DNA of 64,000 nt from Microvirga calopogonii (GCF_003347665.1 NZ_QDGA01000007.1:1-64000); one strand, 5' to 3'; shown: positions 36,647-45,187, counted from the stretch's first letter. Made by a program: numbers and translations. Notes: a model not told the origin generated them from the letters alone.

Positions 36647-37834
36647 TTACTTGCGCTTGCCGCCGCCGACCTGCTCGTCCCACATGCGGAAGGCGACGAC
36701 CATCTGGTCTGGCTGGAGCGGCAGTTCGATGGGGTTCTCGGCGATCCACTTCTCGTATTCGGGACGGCCGAATTCCTTGATGGCCGCTTGGCTCTCAGCG
36801 GGCGCCATGTCGAGGGTCACGCCCTTCACGGCAGGACCCGGATAGAAGTAGCCTTCATCGTAGGTGTAGGCCTGCTGCTCCTTGGTGAGCAGGAAGCTCA
36901 TGAGATCGAGGAGAACCGCCATCTTTTCGTTGGGCAGGCCCTTGGGCACGCACATGTAGTGGGCGTCAGCCACCCAGTGGAAGCCCTTGAGCGCCGCCAC
37001 CTTGGCCTCCTTCGGCACGACGCCGAGGACGCGCGGGTTGATGTCCCAGCCGGTGGTCGACACGGTCATGTCGCGCGAGCCTTCGCCGAGTTCCTTCATG
37101 ACCGCGCCGGTGCCCGACGGATAATACTCGATGTTCTGCCCGAGCTCCTTCAGGTAGGCCCAGGTCTTGTCCCAGCCCTTGGCCGGATCCTGCGGGTTGC
37201 TGTCGCCGAGGATGTAGGGCAGGCCCATGATGAAGGTGCGGCCCGGACCGGAATTCGCCGGGCGCGCATAGAGGAAGCGTCCCGGATTGGCCTTGGTGTA
37301 GGCCAGGAGTTCCTCGGCCGTGGTCGGCACGTTCTTGACCTTGTCGGGCATGTATTCGAGGAGCGGGCCCGACGGATAATAGGTCACGACGACGCCCTGC
37401 CCCTTGGCCAGCCCCTGCATCTTGGCGGCGGGCGCGAGGTAGATGTCGTCGAGCTTCGGCAGGGAGTTCGCCTGTCCGGGGATCAGGTCGACCCACAGCT
37501 TCTGCTCGATGCCGGCGGAGAGCGCGTCGGTGCCGGTGAGCACGAGGTCGATGTCGACCCGGCCCGCATCCTGCTGCGCCTTGATCTTGCCCGCGAGTTC
37601 CGGCGCCGTCGCCTTGGTGAAGGTGATGCGCGAAACGAGATTGGGCTTCGCCTTGCGGTAATTCTCGATGGCCTTCTGGGTCAGCGCCAGGTTGCCGGCG
37701 ACGTCGATGATGTTGAGGGTAACCGGGCTCGTGGGCAGGGTCGCCTGCGCGAAAGCCTTGCCGCCGAGGGTTGCAACGCCGGCGGCGCCGGCGACACCGC
37801 CGACGAAAGTCCGCCTGGTGATCAGGTTCGTCAT
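36647..37834 (-). CDS. extracellular solute-binding protein of the uronate-locus ABC importer
   Basis: A 395-residue periplasmic receptor. The N-terminus carries a twin-arginine signal (ITRRTFVGGVAGAAGVATLGG, then KAFAQA), implying Tat export of the folded protein. The mature part resembles family 1/PotD-like binding proteins (ITFTKATAPELAGKIKAQQDAGRVDIDLVLTG, YARPANSGPGRTF, WDINPRVLGVVPKEA). The start at 37834 follows GGGAGG by five bases; a longer open frame to 38146 is a shadow of uxaC. It is encoded 53 bases after uxaC in the same direction. The ligand is unknown; hexuronate, a uronate oligomer or an aldonate would fit the operon. Confidence 0.88.
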   Translation of the reverse strand: MTNLITRRTFVGGVAGAAGVATLGGKAFAQATLPTSPVTLNIIDVAGNLALTQKAIENYRKAKPNLVSRITFTKATAPELAGKIKAQQDAGRVDIDLVLTGTDALSAGIEQKLWVDLIPGQANSLPKLDDIYLAPAAKMQGLAKGQGVVVTYYPSGPLLEYMPDKVKNVPTTAEELLAYTKANPGRFLYARPANSGPGRTFIMGLPYILGDSNPQDPAKGWDKTWAYLKELGQNIEYYPSGTGAVMKELGEGSRDMTVSTTGWDINPRVLGVVPKEAKVAALKGFHWVADAHYMCVPKGLPNEKMAVLLDLMSFLLTKEQQAYTYDEGYFYPGPAVKGVTLDMAPAESQAAIKEFGRPEYEKWIAENPIELPLQPDQMVVAFRMWDEQVGGGKRK

Positions 37835-37887
37835 GTCTTCCTCCCGTTCTGTGCGACATGGCTCATCATGGCCGGCCATGTCCCGTG

Positions 37888-39291
37888 TCACAGCTTGTAG
37901 GCCTCTTTGGCGAGGCGATAGGCGAGATCGTAGGCCAGCTCGTGCGCTTCGTCCTCGTCGAGGCGATGGGTCGTCACGAGGTTGGCGAGATAGGCGCAGT
38001 CCACCCGGCGGGCCACGTCGTGCCGCGCCGGGATGGACAGGTAGGCGCGCGTGTCGTCGTTGAAGCCGACCGTGTTGTAGAAGCCCGCCGTCTCCGTCGT
38101 GAGCTCGCGGAACCGGCGCATGCCTTCCGGCGCATCGAAGAACCACCAGGCGGGACCGAGCTTCAAGGCCGGGTAATGCCCCGCGAGCGGCGCCAGCTCG
38201 CGCGAATAGCTCGTTTCATCGAGCGTGAAGAGAATGAAGGTGAAGTCCGGCTCGTTGCCGAAGCGGTCGAGCAGCGGCTTGAGCGCGCGGACGTAATCGG
38301 TCTGCAGCGGGATGTCGGCCCCCATGTCGCGGCCGAAACGGCGATAGAGCGCGTCGTTGTGGTTGCGGAAGGAGCCGGGATGGAGCTGCATCACCATGCC
38401 GTCCTCGACGCTCATCGCGGCCATCTCGGTCAGCATCTGGGCGCGGAACAGCTCCGCATCCTCCGGCGTCGCGTCACCGGACGAGACGCGGCGGAACAGG
38501 GCTTCCGCATCGGCCGGGGAGAGATCGGCCGTCCGTGCGGTGGGGTGGCCGTGATCAGTGGACGTCGCACCGTAGTCGCGGAAGAACGCGCGCCGCTTTC
38601 GGTGCGCATCCAGATAACCGCTCCAGGTGGAGGTGTCGCATCCTGTGATCTCACCGAAGCGCGCGAGATTCTGCCGGAAGCCTTCGAATTCGGGATCGAC
38701 GACCGGGTCCGGGCGATAGGCCGTCACCACCCTGCCCTTCCAGCCCGACTGCCGGATCGTCTCATGATGCTTCAGCGGATCGAGCGGGCTTTCCGTCGTG
38801 GCGATGGCCTCGATGCGGAAACGCTCGAAGAGTGCGCGCGGGCGGAACTCGGGCGTGCGAAGCGCGGCGTCGATGCGGTCGTAATAGGCGTCCGCGTTCG
38901 CGGCCGAGAGCCGCTCCGTGAAGCCGAACAGGGTCGCGAAGGTATGGTCGAGCCACAGGCGCGTAGGGGTTCCGCGGAAGAGGTGGTAATGCGACGCGAA
39001 GCGACGCCAGATCGCCCGCGGATCGCGTTCGCCGGGAGAGCCGTCCTTTGCCGGAATCCCGAGGTCTTCCAGACGCACGCCCTGGCTGTAGAGCATGCGG
39101 AAGATGTAGTGGTCGGGGATGACGAAGAGCGTCGCCGGATCCGGGAACGGCTCGTTCTCCGCGAACCAGCGCGGATCCGTATGGCCATGCGGGGAGACGA
39201 CTGGCAGGTCCTGCACCTGCGCATAGAGCCTGCGCGCCACATCGCGGGCGGCGGGCTCGACAGGAAACAGCCGGTCCGGGTGGATCAACAT
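37888..39291 (-). CDS. uxaC: glucuronate/galacturonate isomerase
   Basis: A 467-residue amidohydrolase-superfamily isomerase converting D-glucuronate to D-fructuronate (and galacturonate to tagaturonate). Clear landmarks are PVVSPHGHTDPRWFAENEPF (about residue 31, the HGHTD metal site), IFRMLYSQGVRLEDLGIP, LKLGPAWWFFDAPEGM (about 400) and TETAGFYNTVGFNDDTRAYLSIPARHD near the C-terminus. Length matches the family. GAGGGAG before the ATG at 39291 decides the start over an ATG nine codons earlier. It is first in the reverse operon uxaC-ABC-uxuB and divergent from the GntR regulator. Confidence 0.95.
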   Translation of the reverse strand: MLIHPDRLFPVEPAARDVARRLYAQVQDLPVVSPHGHTDPRWFAENEPFPDPATLFVIPDHYIFRMLYSQGVRLEDLGIPAKDGSPGERDPRAIWRRFASHYHLFRGTPTRLWLDHTFATLFGFTERLSAANADAYYDRIDAALRTPEFRPRALFERFRIEAIATTESPLDPLKHHETIRQSGWKGRVVTAYRPDPVVDPEFEGFRQNLARFGEITGCDTSTWSGYLDAHRKRRAFFRDYGATSTDHGHPTARTADLSPADAEALFRRVSSGDATPEDAELFRAQMLTEMAAMSVEDGMVMQLHPGSFRNHNDALYRRFGRDMGADIPLQTDYVRALKPLLDRFGNEPDFTFILFTLDETSYSRELAPLAGHYPALKLGPAWWFFDAPEGMRRFRELTTETAGFYNTVGFNDDTRAYLSIPARHDVARRVDCAYLANLVTTHRLDEDEAHELAYDLAYRLAKEAYKL

Positions 39292-39394
39292 GGCGTACTC
39301 CCTCGACGCTTCGCCCAATGTCCACTTCGCGAACCGGTTGCGAGCGCCTCATGGAACAAACCTTAAGCCCATCGCCGATCCTTTGCAACGGTCT

Positions 39395-39408
39395 ACTAGT
39401 ATGGTAGT
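39395..39408. promoter_or_regulatory. candidate GntR operator between uxaC and the regulator gene
   Basis: ACTAGTATGGTAGT has dyad symmetry ACTA-N2-AT-N2-TAGT. It lies 104 bases before the uxaC start and 10 bases before the ATG of the FCD-type GntR regulator, where autoregulation and control of the divergent operon could meet. It resembles the TNGTNNNACNA pattern of FadR-subfamily operators only loosely. Confidence 0.4.
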
Positions 39409-39417
39409 GTGCCACTT

Positions 39418-40146
39418 ATGACCAATAGACCAGCCCTCGCGAAGCTCGACAGCAGCCGTGAACCCATGGCCCGGCAGGTCACGCGCGCCCTTCGTCAAGC
39501 CATCGTCAGCATGAAGATCGCACCCGGTGAAATGCTCTCCGAGCAGGATCTGGCGCAGCGATTCGGCGTGAGCCGCTCGCCGGTGCGCGAGGCTTTGATC
39601 AAGCTGAGCGAGGCCGGCCTCGTGCGGGTCCTGCCGCAACGGGGCACGCAGGTGGTCAAGATCTCGCGCGCCGCCGTCGAGGATGCGCGCTTCATCCGCG
39701 TGGCGGTCGAATGCGCCGTCGTACGGGAGGCGGCCCTGAAGGCCACGCCCGTGCTTCTGGCCGAGCTGAATGCCAGCCTGACCCGGCAGCGTCGTGCCCA
39801 ACGCGCCACCTCGTCGGACGATTTCATGGCCCTCGACGAGGAGTTTCACCGGCTTCTCGCGGAAGCGGCCGGGCGGCCCGCCGCGTGGCGCATGATCGAG
39901 GACGTCAAGCCGCAGATGGACCGGGTGCGCTATCTCGACGTGACGCAGGCAACCCCGCGCCACCTCATCGTCGCGCAGCACGCGGAAATCGTGGAGGCCA
40001 TCAGGGCCGGCGATCCCGCGGCGGCCGAAAAGGCCATGCATCAGCACCTGAGCGAAATCCTTCGCTCCCTGCCCGAGCTCGCCGCGAAGCATCCGGACCT
40101 GTTCGAGCCTGAGTCCGATGCTCTGCCGGAGGTGCTCAGCGCGTGA
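39418..40146 (+). CDS. GntR-family regulator with FCD domain, probable uronate-locus repressor
   Basis: A 242-residue regulator with a winged helix at the N-terminus (SEQDLAQRFGVSRSPVREALIKLSEAGLVRVLPQRGTQVV, about 40-80) and an all-helical FCD ligand domain after about 90. The FCD domain has the metal-site-like pattern FMALDEEFHRLLAEAAGR and HAEIVEAIRAGDPAAAEKAMHQHL. UxuR/ExuR regulators of hexuronate genes belong to this class, and the position between divergent uxaC and downstream uxuA makes that role likely. The start may be the ATG at 39418 or a GTG at 39409; neither has a ribosome-binding site, so leaderless translation is possible. Confidence 0.87.
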   Translation: MTNRPALAKLDSSREPMARQVTRALRQAIVSMKIAPGEMLSEQDLAQRFGVSRSPVREALIKLSEAGLVRVLPQRGTQVVKISRAAVEDARFIRVAVECAVVREAALKATPVLLAELNASLTRQRRAQRATSSDDFMALDEEFHRLLAEAAGRPAAWRMIEDVKPQMDRVRYLDVTQATPRHLIVAQHAEIVEAIRAGDPAAAEKAMHQHLSEILRSLPELAAKHPDLFEPESDALPEVLSA

Positions 40147-40214
40147 CCTCCACGACGAAAGAATTCGGAACTTCCGCCGACGCCCATGTTCGGCACCACC
40201 ACTAAGAGGCAATC

Positions 40215-41411
40215 ATGGAACAGACCTGGCGCTGGTTCGGCCCCGAGGACGTCGTTCAGCTTTCCCACATCCGACAGACGGGCGCGACGGGCATCGTCAC
40301 GGCCCTGCATCAGATTCCCTATGGGGTGATCTGGAGCGTCGAGGAGATCGAGAAGCGCAAGGCGCTGATTGCCGCCGATCCCTCGCTCGGCCTGCGCTGG
40401 AGCGTGGTCGAGAGCCTGCCGATCCACGAGCGCATCAAGATCGGCGAAGGCGACCTGACGAGCCTTTTCGACAATTACCGCCAGTCCATGCGCAACCTCG
40501 CGCAATGCGGTGTCACGACGATCTGCTACAATTTCATGCCGGTGGTCGACTGGACCCGCACGGAGCTCGCCTATCCTCTTCCGGGCGGCGCGACGGCCCT
40601 GCGTTTCAACATTCATGAATTCGCGGCCTTCGATTGCTTCATGCTGGAGCGCCCGGGCGCCGAGGCGGATTACGCCCCCGATGTGCTGACGCGCGCGAAG
40701 GACTGGCATCTCCGCTCGTCCGAAGCCGACCGGCGGAAGCTTCTCTCCAACATCATGGCGGGCCTGCCGGGCGCCTATGACCGCTATGACGTGCCGGGCC
40801 TGCGCGTCATGCTCGAGCGCTACAAGGATATCGACGCCCGCGCCTTACGCGAGAACCTCGCCCGGTTCCTGCGCGAGGTGATTCCGACCGCGGAGGAAGT
40901 CGGCATCCGGATGTGCATCCATCCCGACGATCCGCCGCGTCCGCTCATGGGACTGCCCCGCATCGTGTCCAACGCGGACGACATCGCGTTCATCCTCGAT
41001 GCCGTCGATTCCCCCGCCAACGGCCTCACCTTGTGCAGCGGCTCCCTCGGGGCCAATCCCGTCAACGACGTTCCGGCCATCGCGAAACGCTTCTCGAACC
41101 GGATCTGGTTCGCTCATCTGCGCAACGTCGCCAAGGAGCCGGACGGCACCTTCATGGAAGCCGACCATCTCGGCGGCGACACGGACATGGTGGCCCTTGT
41201 CACGGTGCTTCTCGGAGAGCAGAAGCGCCGCAAGGATGCGGGCGAGACGCACTGGCGCATCCCCATGCGGCCGGACCACGGCCACGAACTCCTCGACGAT
41301 GTCGGCAAGCCCACGCACCCCGGCTATCCCGCCATCGGCCGCATGAGAGGCCTCGCCGAACTGCGCGGCGTCATGCAGGCCGTGTCGGCACTGCGGGACC
41401 TGCCGCTTTAG
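40215..41411 (+). CDS. uxuA: D-mannonate dehydratase
   Basis: A 398-residue TIM-barrel enzyme removing water from D-mannonate to give 2-keto-3-deoxygluconate. Family marks are GATGIVTALHQIPYGVIWSVEEI (about residue 19), CYNFMPVVDWTRTEL (about 106) and the metal-binding MCIHPDDPPRPLMGLPRIVS (about 235), then LCSGSLGANPVND and FAHLRNVAKEPDGTFMEADHLGGDTDM. AAGAGGC precedes the ATG. It is 68 bases after the GntR gene and completes the glucuronate branch with UxaC and UxuB. The later KdgK/KdgA steps are not in this window. Confidence 0.95.
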   Translation: MEQTWRWFGPEDVVQLSHIRQTGATGIVTALHQIPYGVIWSVEEIEKRKALIAADPSLGLRWSVVESLPIHERIKIGEGDLTSLFDNYRQSMRNLAQCGVTTICYNFMPVVDWTRTELAYPLPGGATALRFNIHEFAAFDCFMLERPGAEADYAPDVLTRAKDWHLRSSEADRRKLLSNIMAGLPGAYDRYDVPGLRVMLERYKDIDARALRENLARFLREVIPTAEEVGIRMCIHPDDPPRPLMGLPRIVSNADDIAFILDAVDSPANGLTLCSGSLGANPVNDVPAIAKRFSNRIWFAHLRNVAKEPDGTFMEADHLGGDTDMVALVTVLLGEQKRRKDAGETHWRIPMRPDHGHELLDDVGKPTHPGYPAIGRMRGLAELRGVMQAVSALRDLPL

Positions 41412-41455
41412 GGTGCGTCACCCGACGCATGGTTCGTCGGCGAGAATGCCCGCCA

Positions 41456-41545
41456 CGTCATGGCCGGGCCTGTCCCGGCCATCCCGATGATGTGAAGCGC
41501 GGCGCTTTTCCAACCGGGATCACCGGCACAAGGCCGGTGATGACG
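41456..41545. repeat. dispersed palindromic repeat, family A, copy 3
   Basis: CGTCATGGCCGGGCCTGTCC at one end and GGCCGGTGATGACG at the other, with the same spacing as copies 1 and 2. It is followed after eight bases by a family B element, in the 249-base gap between uxuA and the convergent M20 gene. Confidence 0.78.
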
Positions 41546-41553
41546 TCGCGGAT

Positions 41554-41649
41554 GTCATTCCCGGCCGGAGCGAAGCGCAGGGGAAGGGAACCCACGATCA
41601 AGCGCAACGCCATGGATCCCCTTCCCGCACTTCGTGCGCCGGGGATGAC
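41554..41649. repeat. dispersed palindromic repeat, family B, copy 2 (shorter)
   Basis: About 96 bases from GTCATTCCCGGCCGGAGCGA to GCGCCGGGGATGAC. The inner part differs (GGGAACCCACGATC instead of GGAACCCATAG), so it is a diverged or shorter relative of 31921-32055 and 43013-43150. Confidence 0.65.
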
Positions 41650-41660
41650 ACCGCAGAGCT

Positions 41661-42809
41661 CTATCCCAACAAATTCCGCAAGGTCCGCATGAACACGCGG
41701 ACACCGATGCGGATCAGGTCGTCCGGGAAATCGTAGTCGGGGTTGTGCAGGCTCGGATGGTTCTCGCCGGCCCCGAGGAAGAACATGGCGGCGGGCGCCT
41801 TCTGGCCAAAGCGCCCGAAATCCTCCGACGCCCGCATGGGGAGATGGCCGCTGCCGTGCGGCACGCCTTCCTCGTCGAGGGCACGGCGAAGCTCAGCGAC
41901 GGCTTCCGGTGCGTTCTCGCAATGCGCGAAGATGTCGTCATGGGAGATTTCGACGCTCAGCCCTTTCTCCCGTGCAGCGCTCAGGACCAGATGCTCGGCG
42001 CTGACGCAGAGGTCCTCCATCCCGGCATCGGTCAAGGTGCGCAGGGTCGCCCAGATCTCGGCGCGGGCCGGGGCCACCCCGAAGGAAGGTTCGCCGATCT
42101 TCACGTGAGTGATCGTCACCATGGAGAACCCTTCGTCCAAGGTGCCGCCCCGGCCCAGTGCGGTCAGAGCGGGCGTCAGTTCGGCCACGACGGCCACTGG
42201 AGAAAGGCCCGTCTCCGGCATCGACGCGTGAGCGGTCTTGCCGTTCAGGACGATGCGCATGCCCCGGGACGCGCAACTGACCGGCCCCTCCACCAATGCG
42301 ACATGGCCGAACGGCAGACCGGGAAGATTGTGCAGGGCGAAGGCATAATCCGGACTGATCTCGCGGAATCGAGGATCGGCCACGACGGCAGCGGCTCCCG
42401 AACCGTCCTCTTCCGCCGGTTGGTACAGCAAGACGGCGCGGCCGCGCTGCGGGCGCTTGCGGCCGAGCGCGCGCGCAAGACCGGCCAGGATCGCCATGTG
42501 CCCGTCATGGCCGCAGAGATGCGCCTTGCCGGGCGTCGCGGAGCGATAGGGACGATCGGAGATTTCCTCGATAGGCAAGCCGTCGAGTTCCGCTCGGACC
42601 AGGACGGTGGGCCCCGGAGCCCTGCCCTCGTAGACCGCCGCGATGCCGTGCCCGCCGAGGCCGGTCATGATCTGGTCCGGGCGTGTGGAAGCCAGGAAGG
42701 CACGAACGTGCCGTGCCGTCTGAACCTCCTGCCGGGAGAGTTCGGGGGCGCTGTGAAGCTTGTGCCGAAACGCCACCAGATCGACCACGTCCTCATTGGT
42801 CAACACCAT
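41661..42809 (-). CDS. M20-family amidohydrolase (hippurate/N-acyl-amino-acid hydrolase type)
   Basis: A 382-residue zinc or manganese amidohydrolase. Metal-site motifs are AHLCGHDGHMAILAGLARAL (about residue 96, the GHDGH pair), LYQPAEEDGSGAAAVV (about 130, the catalytic glutamate pair) and FALHNLPGLPFGHVAL (about 158). MRASEDFGRFGQKAPAAMFFLGAG near the C-terminus supplies a last ligand region. Members cleave N-acyl amino acids, hippurate or indole-acetyl conjugates; the substrate here is unknown. It converges on the uxuA transcript across repeats A3 and B2. Confidence 0.9.
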   Translation of the reverse strand: MVLTNEDVVDLVAFRHKLHSAPELSRQEVQTARHVRAFLASTRPDQIMTGLGGHGIAAVYEGRAPGPTVLVRAELDGLPIEEISDRPYRSATPGKAHLCGHDGHMAILAGLARALGRKRPQRGRAVLLYQPAEEDGSGAAAVVADPRFREISPDYAFALHNLPGLPFGHVALVEGPVSCASRGMRIVLNGKTAHASMPETGLSPVAVVAELTPALTALGRGGTLDEGFSMVTITHVKIGEPSFGVAPARAEIWATLRTLTDAGMEDLCVSAEHLVLSAAREKGLSVEISHDDIFAHCENAPEAVAELRRALDEEGVPHGSGHLPMRASEDFGRFGQKAPAAMFFLGAGENHPSLHNPDYDFPDDLIRIGVRVFMRTLRNLLG

Positions 42810-43282
42810 GGATCGCCTCCACGCCGGAACAGATGGGAGCAGAATAGCTCAACCGACGACAGTCCGGCCTGTTTCGGCCCGACGTTATGGACCCATGTAG
42901 GTGCTTCGATCAAGTCATCGAATGATGGATGTGAGGATGGAAACACACTTGCAGTCGTCGTCAGAGAAGAGATGGAGGATCGCGCGTTCAGGTGAATGCG
43001 AGATAACCCCCTGTCATTCCGGGGCGCCGCAGGCGAACCCGGAACCCATAGACACGGCGACGCAAAAAAGAGCGATCAGCGTCACGCGTCTTCCTGCATC
43101 GTCAGCGGATATAGGTTCCGAGTTCTCGCTCACGCTCGCCCCGGAATGACAGGCGGTGTCACTCTCGGCACGTCACAGCAGAGCGCCTCTCGCCACAACA
43201 ACGAGGAAAAACTGTCTCCCCTTTTCCGCACGATGCGTTAGGGTCGCCCGACGCTCCCGCAGAAATCAGCTACAGATATTTC
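42810..43282. other. 473-bp gap, partly filled by a family B repeat
   Basis: The M20 promoter region lies at the left and a repeat at 43013-43150. No frame here has a ribosome-binding site or recognisable product. The 60 bases before 43283 should hold the promoter of the epimerase gene. Confidence 0.55.
43013..43150. repeat. dispersed palindromic repeat, family B, copy 3
   Basis: About 138 bases: GTCATTCCGGGGCGCCGCAG at the left, GCTCGCCCCGGAATGAC at the right, with the inner GGAACCCATAG. Closest to copy 1 at 31921-32055 but in the opposite orientation (the GCGCCGCAGGCGAACCC arm is on the left here). Confidence 0.8.
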
Positions 43283-44167
43283 ATGAACCTGTTCGTCTTC
43301 GGTCTCGGCTATTCGGTCCGCCAGTTCATCCACCTCCATCGCGAGCGGTTCATGGCCATCGGCGGCACGGTTCGCTCGCCCGAGAAGGCGCGGGCGATGG
43401 AAGCGGAAGGTCTTCAGGCCTATGTGTTCGATGGCGCCGGTTACGATCCCGGCATCCCCTACCGGATCGCCCGTGCGGACGCCCTGCTCGTCTCCATCCC
43501 GCCGCTGGGCGAGACCGATCCCGTGCTCGCGCATTTTTCTCAAGCCATCGCGTCGGCACCCCGCCTGCGATGGGTCGGCTACCTGTCGACCGTGGGCGTC
43601 TATGGCAATGCGGATGGCAATTGGGTCGACGAGACGACGACGCCCGATCCGGCGACGATCCGCTCGCGCCATCGAATAGCGGCCGAACAGGAATGGCTCG
43701 CCCTCGGCGAAAGTGCACCCTTCGCCGTACAGATCTTCAGACTGGCCGGCATCTACGGCCCGGGCCGCAATGCTCTCGTGAAGGTCGCGGAGGGCACCGC
43801 CAAGCGCATCGTCAAACCGGGTCAAGTGTTCAACCGAATCCACACGGCCGACATCGCAGGGGTTCTCATGGCATCGATGGAGCACCCGAGCCGGAACGCC
43901 ATCTACAACGTCGCGGACGACGAACCCGGCCCGCCGCAGGATGTCATCGCCTATGCGGCAGAGTTGCTGGGTCGAGAGCCTCCCCCGGAGATATCTTTCG
44001 ACGAGGCCGAGCAGACGCCGATGGCGCGTTCCTTCTACTCCGACAACAAGCGCGTGCGGAACACGCGCATCAAGGCGGAACTCGGCGTGGCGCTTCGCTA
44101 CCCGACCTATCGCGAAGGCCTGCGGGCGCTTCTCGAATCCGATGAGGGCCTCAAAGGGGAGCGCTGA
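43283..44167 (+). CDS. NAD(P)-dependent epimerase/dehydratase-like protein (YeeZ-type extended SDR)
   Basis: A 294-residue Rossmann protein. The nucleotide loop is atypical (MNLFVFGLGYSVRQF, GxGYxxR), as in YeeZ-like proteins. YLSTVGVYGNADGNWVDETTTPDP (about residue 108) holds the YGN pattern of that group; AEQEWLALGESAPFAVQIFRLAGIYGPGRNAL follows. It lacks the classical YxxxK in the usual place, so oxidoreductase activity is uncertain. It ends 10 bases before the convergent hemD stop. The start at 43283 is the family start, with no strong ribosome-binding site. Confidence 0.85.
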   Translation: MNLFVFGLGYSVRQFIHLHRERFMAIGGTVRSPEKARAMEAEGLQAYVFDGAGYDPGIPYRIARADALLVSIPPLGETDPVLAHFSQAIASAPRLRWVGYLSTVGVYGNADGNWVDETTTPDPATIRSRHRIAAEQEWLALGESAPFAVQIFRLAGIYGPGRNALVKVAEGTAKRIVKPGQVFNRIHTADIAGVLMASMEHPSRNAIYNVADDEPGPPQDVIAYAAELLGREPPPEISFDEAEQTPMARSFYSDNKRVRNTRIKAELGVALRYPTYREGLRALLESDEGLKGER

Positions 44168-44177
44168 CGACCGGCTC

Positions 44178-44978
44178 TCAGGACAAGATCCGGCCGAAGG
44201 CTGTCACGAGCGGCTTGAGGTGATAACTGTCGTGCGGCATCGCGCCGACAGGCCATCCGGCTTTCGCGACTGCCTCCGCCGTGACGGGTCCGACGGCAGC
44301 AATCGGGGTCCGCCTCATGGCCGCATTCAAGTCGGCATCCATGCCGAACCGCCGCGCGACATCCTGCAGCCGCCGGACCTGGGCCGTACTGGTGAAGGCT
44401 ATGATGTCGATGCCGCCGGATGCGAGTTCCCGGATGAGCCCGAGGACACGTTCGTCCTCCTCATCCGACGCATAGCCGTAACTCAGCACGGGATCGACCT
44501 GCGCGCCTGCCGCTTCGAGAAATTGCGGCAAGGCCTCCTCGCCGCCCGGATAGAGCAGCACGCCGACCCGTTTATCCGCGATGGAAAGACCGGACATGGT
44601 CCGCATCAACCCGGCCGTCGTCGGTTCCTCGGCGATCACGTCCACCGCGAGACCGATGCCGCGCAGGACCTTGGCCGGTTTGGGGCCGCGCGCGACCTTG
44701 AGGACTTTGCTCAGCGCGGCGATCGCATCCGCCTCGATGCCCCTTCGCCGCGCGAGGCCGAGAAGGCGGGATAATCCTTCCCCCGTATAGAGAACCACGA
44801 TGTCGTGCCGGTCCTCGACGAGCCGTTCGAGCCAAGCGTCGACAGGACGCGGATCCTCCGCATCGTGGATCGATACGAGCGGGCAACGCACCGCAATGGC
44901 GCCATGCCGCTCAAGCATCCGCGTGAACAGATCGAGTTCCCGGCTCTCGGGTACGGTGATGCGGCGTCCTTCCAGCAT
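44178..44978 (-). CDS. hemD: uroporphyrinogen-III synthase
   Basis: A 266-residue two-lobed synthase that cyclises hydroxymethylbilane to uroporphyrinogen III for haem, sirohaem and corrins. It begins MLEGRRITVPESRELDLFTRML. Later landmarks are VGVLLYPGGEEALPQFLEAAGAQVD (about 150), IDIIAFTSTAQVRRLQDVAR (about 195) and AAVGPVTAEAVAKAGWPVGAMP (about 235, the conserved GPxTAxA turn). The ATG at 44978 lies two bases after the stop of a cobA remnant, so it was probably the last gene of a cobA-hemD pair. It is open upstream in frame to 45596, but that extension is out-of-frame remnant sequence. Confidence 0.85.
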   Translation of the reverse strand: MLEGRRITVPESRELDLFTRMLERHGAIAVRCPLVSIHDAEDPRPVDAWLERLVEDRHDIVVLYTGEGLSRLLGLARRRGIEADAIAALSKVLKVARGPKPAKVLRGIGLAVDVIAEEPTTAGLMRTMSGLSIADKRVGVLLYPGGEEALPQFLEAAGAQVDPVLSYGYASDEEDERVLGLIRELASGGIDIIAFTSTAQVRRLQDVARRFGMDADLNAAMRRTPIAAVGPVTAEAVAKAGWPVGAMPHDSYHLKPLVTAFGRILS

Positions 44979-44980
44979 GT

Positions 44981-45187
44981 TCAAGCCGTCGCGTCGAGCA
45001 GGACAGGCTGTTCGGGCATCCGGCATTTCGCACGAGAGGTCCGCCCGAAAACGCGCCCCACGCCGATGATGACGGGCTTCGACGGATCCCGGCATTCGCT
45101 GGCCCGGCCGAGAGCCACGAGAGATCCGCTCCAGCGCTGGTCGCTCCGCGAGACGTTCGACACCATAACGGCCGAGAGATCCGGAGA
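44981..45187 (-). pseudogene. cobA: remnant of cobA (uroporphyrinogen-III C-methyltransferase), C-terminal end only
   Basis: One reverse frame ends in TGA at 44981, two bases before hemD. It encodes LSAVMVSNVSRSDQRWSG, later DPSKPVIIGVGRVFGRTSR, which reads like the C-terminal strand-helix-strand of SUMT/CobA (VVENATLPEQRVVRGTL and PALIVIGEV in typical members). Nothing of the N-terminal three quarters is present: just upstream, the sequence turns into nasT in a different frame. CobA makes precorrin-2 for sirohaem of nitrite and sulfite reductases. The identification rests on pattern recall. Confidence 0.55.

Noticed and set aside
35543..37900. Forward 785-codon open frame opposite the ABC/binding-protein genes
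   Set aside because: Mirror of high-GC third-position bias in genes with full motifs on the reverse strand; composition is histidine- and leucine-rich without any motif.
40167..40190. GGAAC-N16-GTT, similar to an EcfG promoter, upstream of uxuA
   Set aside because: Spacing is one base short of the usual GGAAC-N16/17-CGTT and the C before GTT is missing; uronate genes are not typical stress genes. Probably chance.
31812..43150. CRISPR array
   Set aside because: Repeats are long, palindromic, singly scattered and not regularly spaced, with no cas genes.
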